Assembly: GCA_025093985.1 (NCBI GenBank)
Contig: JACAAK010000013.1
Location: forward strand, 992,001 to 1,056,000
Direction: 5' to 3'
DNA: 64,000 nt
DNA from: Calvatia gigantea
Lineage: Eukaryota; Basidiomycota; Agaricomycetes; Agaricales; Lycoperdaceae
The position numbers and the translations under genes are program-made. Position 1 is the first letter of the stretch. Every line of letters begins with the position of its first letter. Positions 57,023 to 64,000 of the stretch are shown piece after piece. Below the pieces are notes generated by a model. The model had not been told where the DNA came from. It saw only the letters and a program-made list of their open reading frames with translations, and ran no database searches.

Positions 57023-58680
57023 CCGGACTGTCAACAATAAAGACCAAGGGTCCTTGGGCATTCAAAGCTGTTCTGCTCCCTTCGGGGTCTTCAGTGATTC
57101 AACAATGAGTTCCCCGGCGGCCTATTCAGGACAGATACACATATCATAGTAATATAGGAAAAAGCGGAAGGATAGAAAGCGGAAGAAGGATGTAAGTCTG
57201 GCGGAAATGGCTCCAGGCAGAGACCCCTTTCAGAAATGTGGGGTCATTGGCCAAGCGTTGCATAATGAGGTAAGTATTTGCGGACCGCAAATTGATAAAC
57301 CATAGTTACAACGGTCCTAAGCGGGTCGTCACAAGCCCCGAAAAGAGAATAGCGCCAATGACGCTTCCAAGTTGCAATATTTACCGATTTTCTGGGCGAC
57401 TGCAGACAGTGCTGACTGGTGACCTCCCAGCGTCAGCAGGAATATGTAAACTCTAGAACATGAGCCCACGCACTGACTAGAATCCTCAAGTCAAAAAACT
57501 AAATTTCTCCCCCAGATTCCAGGTCAATAGCTGGGGATGTCGACGATGGAGGAATCGATTCCGGCGCTAGAAATCCTGTACCTTCCCAGGCATTCGGAGA
57601 ACTGTGCTCATGCGGGGGAACTCTGCGATCGGATGAAAGGGAGACATACCCATGTCATTAGCATTGAAGTTCCGAATAAGCTGGCTGACCATGATAGAAT
57701 TGCGGATGGTTATGGCGTGAGTCACGCCGTCGGTGTCGGCAAGAAGTTGGCCGTTACATGCTAAGTGCTACGTTTTAAGTCCCTGAGATTCATACAGTTA
57801 TTTATTCTGGCATTGAGGTTATTGACAAGACATGTACCTTAACCCCATTCACCCAAGTTGGTCTTGTTTTGTCCTGCTCCTCAATTACTATCTAAAATAG
57901 TCCCGATGTGAGAGTGAATCCCTTCGTGTCTCTGGGCCGCCCGTAGAATGTCCCGTATTTGCTGATCAAGAAGGTGCTCGGGGTCACCCAATAATCCTAT
58001 AACATTGGTGCTTTAATGGCTCACCCACTCGGAGAACCGAACGAAACAGTTGCTGGTTAATCCTCTACTTTCTCCTGGATTCTCGCCCGTTTGGCTATTT
58101 TTGCATCGGCAAAGGTTCGACCTACACCTGCTAATGTCATGTCGTGTTACCTTGCCCGTCGCCTGCGTAACCTCGAGCCGACACAGTGTCCGATTATTTT
58201 CGCGCGGATACCCTTTACTTGTAGGAGTTAGTCATAGGAGGGAATTCGGGGGATGAGGATGGCAATATGATTTTTTGTCAGTAGTTCCGTCACAAGGCGT
58301 AGTTGAGTTATACTTAGTGTTTTTATTACGTGCCTTAGCCTCGTACCACGACGAACATTGCCCTCGATTCTACCCAATAATTCTAATACTCACTGACGCC
58401 TGATCCCCGTACCCCTTCAACCTGCATTCCGCGTCCCTTTGTGGATAAAGCATGATCAGATCGGATTCGAAGTTGTCCAAGGAGCTTCATCCGTCACCAC
58501 AATATTTGCATATGGCCGAGAAGAAAAAACCCTGTACGCCTTCGTACTTCACGTGCAACCACAATTGTCACCGCCCGGGTAACAGGAACAAGATAGTGCT
58601 GGAATACATATATATAATAAGTAAGCGCTTCTCTGACTCATGCTGGATGTTCTAATTCTCTGGGCACGCGTTTTCTAGAG
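57023..58680 (+). other. Intergenic region with nothing recognisable
   Basis: Only short frames occur, the longest at 57537-57764 (75 codons) without a known motif. No tRNA-like fold was found. GGTTCGACC near 58117 recalls a T-arm but lacks matching flanks. Confidence 0.4.
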
Positions 58681-61043
58681 ATGGTTCTGGGACCCGACAG
58701 CACAACAAACTACACCAGTGTACGCCACAATGTCCATCCAATCCGTGTCAGAATAAGGATGGCTGGACGACCACGGATGCTGAATATATCCGTTATGGTC
58801 ATCGGTTGTATCAGTAGCGTGCGAGGTAGCCCCGTTAAAGGACCGGCTGTAGCGAGATACAAGTCCTGCCTGGGCAAAATACTACAGGTGGTGGCTCCGA
58901 TGGCCCTTCCTCCGGTACCCTTGGCCGAACAGTCCCCACTTGACAGAGACGGAGGGCCCTTTGACTTCGCTATGGATGAAAAGTATCTAACCAATGCACC
59001 TTGGGCCCCCTTTGTCCAAAAAGACCCAGTACAATCCGGTTGTTTACCTTCCCAGAGGCCGAAATACCATCTTTTGCGACTACTCTGGCTTCTATGGGGA
59101 TCAGACGTTCCGCTTGGAACGGAGGCCTTCCGTACCTACTTCACCCTACGCACCATCTACACTGTCAACCGTTCTACATGTTTCATCCCTCACAGCAATT
59201 TTCTCATTACAATCTCCTCAAGATTACCGAAGGGTCTGCAACGCCAAAACACAGGGAATATTAGTTGACGCACATGGACAGAATTTTTGGTCCTTGACCA
59301 AGACGATAACTAACGTACTGCCCTCATTCCATCCTCTTCACCTACCCCGTCCCACAATCACCCTCCCTGTACCCCGTAATAGCCTCCACCCTTTCTGCAA
59401 CCCTGCTGACGAACTTGAGTCTCTAAAAAAAAGGTGCTCATTACTTGGCGATTGTGAGGAATGTAACATATTTATAATTTTATCCCCCCCCTTCTCTCTG
59501 CGCCTTGGCTCTTACCCAACGTCAACATAACCCCATGAATGTGTGGGGTCAACCAAAGCCAGATCGTTTAAATGTGGAGGCACGTGGGCATCCAGAGTAC
59601 CTAAAGCAGCACGAACTTGACGGATCAGATTTCAATGCAATTGAGAACGCCGTGCCAAAATCCATCAAACTCCTTCACTCATCGAAAGGGAAGGTGTTCG
59701 CACAATATAACTCATGGGTGAAGGCCTTGTCGTTGTTTTGCTTCTGCCACGCCTGGAGCTAAGCTGGGTATAGTTTAATTTGCCAATCGAGATGGCAGAA
59801 AAAGGGCGATGGACAGTGAAGTACATGGACATACCAGACGCTTCATTGACTGTACTGGTAGACCCAGTCACAGGATGAATATTCGGAGGCGCTTTTTGAC
59901 ATTCTCCACAAAACTGACTTGATCCTCGGGGGAATTGATTTTACGGGCCCCTTTCTGTTCGTTTCCTCGTTCAATCCTTCGGAGGGGCCTGATTAACAAT
60001 ATTCACAGAGAGTATCATGGTATAGGGACCCGAGAAAGTGCAGGCTTCTATAACCGTCTTGTCAAACTCAGTCAGACAGTGGCAGTCTGGCCCAACCCTC
60101 AAGATCAGCTTAATTGTGGAGCGAAATGCCACCTATATCACCAGGCTAGAGCTGTGTTCCATGTCCATTAATCGGTCATATCCCATAAGGTGCATAATTG
60201 ACAACAAGCCGGATGTCGTTGCCGAGAAGATTGCCAAGGGTACAGTCACCTTCGTTTTACCCTCATAGCTCTAGAACCTACTTCGTTTATCAGGGGAGCT
60301 CAAGGCTGTATTGAAGCGTGAATATAGTGCATGCGCACAACATGTCTTGACTCCATATTCCAGGGACACGGTAAATAGAACCCGCAAACAGCTGGAGGAG
60401 CAGGGAAAGGCATGGGGCGCTCCCGGTCATAATTTCCCCCAGCCACAATGGTTTTTGCAGCCATATATCCCACCCCTGATACTGGTTCGGTGAACTTCGG
60501 GCATTTGTAATCAACGGCCACCTCATATATACGGTCCATACTGTACGTAGCGTGGAACATGAGCACACAATAGCGGCTGACTACGTTCAAAAGATCATGC
60601 CACTAAACAAGCTCAGGTGCGTGTGCGGGGAGTTTACCCGATGCGGCCTCACTTACTTCTCCAGCAGCTATCCTCACAAGGCCGGTGCCTATTATTCTGG
60701 GGACGACGTTATCAGCCTTGATTACAACAGCGATTTTCACGAATACGTCATGAAAATGGTAGGCAAACTGATCCTGCTCACGGAGCGACAAACAGGACGC
60801 TTCAGTGACTTGAGAATCATGTGCCGTCTCGACGTGTCAGTCTTTTGGGATCGGGAAAAGGAAGAATACGCCTACTTTGTAAACGAAGTCGCCCAGGGCC
60901 TTAATACGACTCCGTTTATTCGGCAGGTTCCCGCAGACTTGGTTGATGACATTTACCGAGAACTTGAGGTTGCGTTGTTCCATGTAACTCGGGATAGGTT
61001 GTTACTGCGGCCGTCGCCTTCTCACCCTGCTTACAGAGTTTAA
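58681..61043 (+). pseudogene. Broken gene, probably ATP-grasp-like
   Basis: Consecutive pieces in different frames read like one protein. An N-terminal part (about 58681-59270) contains DYSGFYGDQTFRLERRPS. A middle part (about 59560-60270) has FAQYNSWV, SGSLAQP-type strings, TRLELCSMSINRSYPIRC and DVVAEKIAKG. Then LKREYSACAQHVLTPYSRDT (60311 onward), PQWFLQPYIPPLI and, after a one-base shift near 60487, GELRAFVINGHLIYTVHTVRS. The last part is open from 60552 to the TAA-type end at 61043 (LRIMCRLDVSVFWDREKEEY). Lys-Arg-Glu in a KREYS loop and GELRAFVINGHLIYTV resemble ATP-grasp folds. Several frameshifts mean it is not functional as read. Confidence 0.45.
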
Positions 61044-62325
61044 ACGATTTCAAAGGCAACCAATTAACATTTCATAATAATTAGCAGGGCGGCAGCGATT
61101 CAGCTACAGCACCCATCCTGTAATTTATTCTAGCGATACGAACCATCTATCATTCTGTCACCGAGCAGCGTATTCCTCGTCCGATACATCATGCACCAGT
61201 CCTCGTGTGCGGACCGCTTCACCTCCACACTCCTTCCGTATAACTCCACATGCCAGAAATTTCCTTACGGATACCACCCCTTGAACGTACTCTAACATCT
61301 CTTTGATTTGGGAAGATTTACCCTCATAATCACTTCCCTTCAACTTTCACGGACATGTTTACGACTATATCAACCGCTGCATTTATTTCCTTTGACTTCC
61401 AACGAGGTTTCCAATTCACCAAAATATCAAGTTCGGACTTCGTAACCCTTCATCGCTGACATCGACCTCACGCTCGGGGCCTCCGCTGCTATAAAGTGCA
61501 TCGTCTGATGGTAAACGATCTTCAGTGCTTGGAGTCACCATTAGAGTCCATCATGGATCCCAGCTCCGAGTCATCCCCGTCGTCCATCATCTTATCCCAT
61601 GTCTTAGCCGCTACTTTCTTGACTTTACCCCTGGGCATTGTCTCCCCTTTCTCCTTTCCTTTCTTGCAAATACTCCTTCCATCGGCGCTCCCATTGACAT
61701 CGTCACTTCCAATACTATTCCTGTCGACGCCGATAACCTTAGCACCGGCGTTCGACCAGGCTGGCCACGGCACAGGATGATGGTGCGGGGGTACCAGTGG
61801 TATTCGTCCAAATCTGCCTTTCAGTTGCTGATGACGCCATAGCTGTAGGTGCACAGGACGAAGATTCAAACGGAGGAATGTGGTCTGTGGTGTATTGAGC
61901 TAGGGATCTGTACGTTGGCCTTGCGCTGCTTACATAGAACTTTAGGGTCGTCATCTGGTACCGCCCCCTTAATCAATTTTGTTGGGCGCTGCAAAGTGAC
62001 AAATGGTTTTAGCGCTGTTAATTATATAGGTGGATTAGGACAGACGCACCCTTCCTGTTACCCTAATCTCCAGTTCTTGCACTCCCGGCGATCGTGAACC
62101 CGTCTTCACTCATCCTACCCCCTCTACTTGCAGTAGCGCTCGCAGAACTTTCGATAGACTTTTTATACCCCCCTCCCCAGCCCCTCACGTTTTCATCTCC
62201 ATTTTCCTCAACCACACCAGAGTTGTCATTGGATCCGCCCCCTGGATGAGGAGCAACGTCAAGGTGTTCATCACGTGCACTGCACCTTGCTGTTCTCGTA
62301 CTTCTGCGAGGAGGTCATTGACGCC
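61044..62325 (+). other. Region without a supported gene
   Basis: A minus-strand frame (61869-61522, 115 codons, rich in Lys/Asp at its end: KVKKVAAKTWDKMMDDGDDSE) is the only stretch with any coding look. It has no recognisable domain and overlaps plus-strand frames of similar length, so it is not called as a gene. Confidence 0.3.
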
Positions 62326-62620
62326 GATTACGATGGTCGACAACTTTACTGACCGTCTCAGAAATATTCGCAAGAAACCGCAAACAACATCTCAAGTCAC
62401 AGCCGATGTAGCCCACGGCAGATAAACACCTGTTGAACCAGAGTCACTTGCCCTTCGCATCCAGGCACTCATCGACGATCTATCCACTCCCACCGCAAGG
62501 ACCATTGTCAAGAATCCGAAGTCTCCCCAGCGCGACAAAGATGGCCGGCCAATTCCACCACTTGCACCCATCAAAGGACTCCAAGCTCGTTTGGCTGTTC
62601 AGCAGAACCACTATACACTA
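62326..62620 (+). pseudogene. Coding-like fragment, unknown
   Basis: From ATG at 62332 the frame reads MVDNFTDRLRNIRKKPQTTS, a stop at about 62422, then ESLALRIQALIDDLSTPTA and KSPQRDKDGRPIPPLAPIKG to about 62620. Charged residues and regular composition suggest a former coding region. No family recognised. Confidence 0.3.
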
Positions 62621-63029
62621 TAATGAATGGCTCCCGCTAGGCCGTCCCTGCATTTAAGTGCCATGGTCTATTCTCAGCTCCTCCCTACTCGAGATTCGTT
62701 GGTCGAATTGGCAGATTCCGAGGTTGTTGTTGAAGAGGGGGGAGTGGACAAGCCAGGAACTTCTACCTGTAACCTCCGGTTCCAGGCTGGTCACGGCTGA
62801 ATGCTCTTCCTTCCTCAGTTACCTCTTAGATTTCCAATCACCTCCACCTCCTGTTGTCGATGATGCGGAGGGCCAGTGGCTCATACCTCGAACCCGTGAA
62901 CGACACCTCCGCACCCTAGCTACGCATGTCTGGATCCCATCCAGGGATAAAATTAGTTCGGTGTATGTGGTAGGGATACCACATGTACGTCCATGTCTTT
63001 CCTACGTTCACTTCTTATTCTTATTTACT

Positions 63030-63480
63030 CCGAGGTCCCTTTCCACCTCCGATTCTTGACATCCTCAACGACAAGCAACTCGAAGCTGCTAAACGCGCCG
63101 CCGTGATCACCACGGCGTTCACCTGGTTCTTCAACAACCTTCCGATCAACAACCTCCCATTCAGCCTTCGTCCCATCCTCCTGCTGCTGCAGCGTATAGC
63201 CCCGTACCTTGGTTAGGTTATATTGGAACATTCACTTCGTGGAGCCAGGGCACTATCAAGAGCTACGATCAAGGGTTTTGGTGTCATTCTTAGTGCGACA
63301 TGGTTACTTTCGATTGCGCTTGTATGTACCTGGTACTTGGTTCGAACGCGACTGGCCTATCACACCTCCTCCTGCAGATCTCGTGCCTCTTCCTTCCGAT
63401 CCTGCGCGTCCTCAAGTTCGACCTGCACCAACACCAGCACCACCACCTATAATTGGGTGCCCGTTGCATAGCGACACCAA
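63030..63480 (+). pseudogene. Small membrane protein relic, frameshifted
   Basis: Pieces of one protein: LDILNDKQLEAAKRAAVITT, NNLPFSLRPILLLLQRIAPY and LG to 63216, then in another frame YIGTFTSWSQGTIKSYDQGF and GVILSATWLLSIALV, then after an extra TGTA near 63325 PGTWFERDWPITPPPADL to about 63470. The three conserved-looking blocks resemble small Agaricomycete proteins with two hydrophobic segments, whose function is unknown to me. Small insertions at about 63215 and 63325 break it. Confidence 0.5.
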
Positions 63481-64000
63481 GTAACCCATCTTCTCCCGAA
63501 GTACCTACCTACGTCCTCCCTCGTCACTCGAATCGACATCAACTATCCTCATTGCATCCCCAGTCGTTAGTTATTTTTGTCACAGGCCTGAGTTCCCCCA
63601 TATCCTCCTCTCTGAAACGCATACCCACGAGGTTGGCTAATCTTGTTGCCAAATTGCCTAAAATCAGAATACATTTATCCAAAGCGCGACTAAAAGACTC
63701 TTCCCAAGCTTCTTCGACACGAGAAGCCGCGTATCCTCCCCCCCAAACGCACACGAGTCCCGCATTGCCTATACTATTACTGCTACGTCACTATCTGCAC
63801 CTCTTTCCACTTCCACGACTTATCTCAATCGTCGATTTCGGACTTGATACATATACAACCTTCTCTACCGGCCAATCCAAACGATTTACGATTGTTACAG
63901 AGTCCAATATGGTAGGACTAGCCCTTACCACCTGAACGTGCACTGACACCCGACGCTGCCTTTGGAGACAAATGAGGCGGCTGTGCCGGGGGAGGAGAAG
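63481..64000 (+). other. End of window, nothing recognisable
   Basis: One 160-codon plus-strand frame crosses this part (63453-63935) but it is rich in Ser, Pro, Leu and Arg, begins inside the relic above and shows no domain. No repeat of the families seen elsewhere. Confidence 0.35.

Noticed and set aside
58090..58150. Possible tRNA (GGTTCGACC)
   Set aside because: No matching acceptor, D-arm or anticodon stem could be formed around it.

Overview
The window looks like nuclear DNA of a basidiomycete fungus, most likely an Agaricomycete. The evidence is FunK1-type fungal kinases with short GT-AG introns (about 50-75 bases), a fungal vacuolar membrane M28 protease, Ty3/Gypsy chromoviruses with chromodomains, and stop codons in the transposons that are mostly CGA-to-TGA changes, as expected from CpG methylation and deamination.

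Bases 1 to about 40,440 are a nested transposon cluster. The main player, called family C here, is a 6.4 kb Ty3/Gypsy chromovirus with LTRs of about 307 bp. Five copies are present: C1 (780-5296, truncated at both ends), C2 (12896-25352), C3 (14136-20509, reversed and inserted inside C2), C5 (25353-29245, 3' part only) and C4 (34008-40436, complete, target duplication ATGCA). Every copy carries gag, pol and a third reading frame, ORF3 (about 327 codons). ORF3 begins exactly two codons after the pol stop, in the same frame, and I do not recognise it. The LTR and primer-binding site of family C are complementary over 11 bases, which implies Tf1-like self-priming. C2 and C5 together share one target duplication (TACCC), so they are best explained by insertion of C2 into C5 followed by LTR-LTR recombination. 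A second, older Ty3/Gypsy element (B, about 5847-12745) is broken by three solo LTRs. A third element (D), with unknown coding sequence and an LTR beginning TGTAAG, is the host of the C2/C5 composite.

From about 41 kb the DNA becomes CpG-rich and gene-like. FunK1 kinase K1 (41780-44360) has six exons that join in frame to 762 residues. It is followed by a short kinase scrap (about 44880-45110) and two decayed tandem paralogues, K2 (47181-49557) and K3 (50324-52645). A roughly 690 bp terminal-inverted-repeat element sits just upstream of K2, and the matching uninterrupted site is upstream of K3. Next is a vacuolar M28 membrane protease (53223-56494) with all the metal-site motifs but two small frame disruptions near its C-terminus. 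The last 7 kb contain broken genes: a probable ATP-grasp-like relic (58681-61043) and a small membrane-protein relic (about 63030-63480).

Most genes here are damaged. In the transposons the damage is mainly CpG-type transitions. In the 47-63.5 kb region it is mainly single-base indels, which could be true decay or assembly error. No CRISPR array, rRNA or convincing tRNA gene was found.
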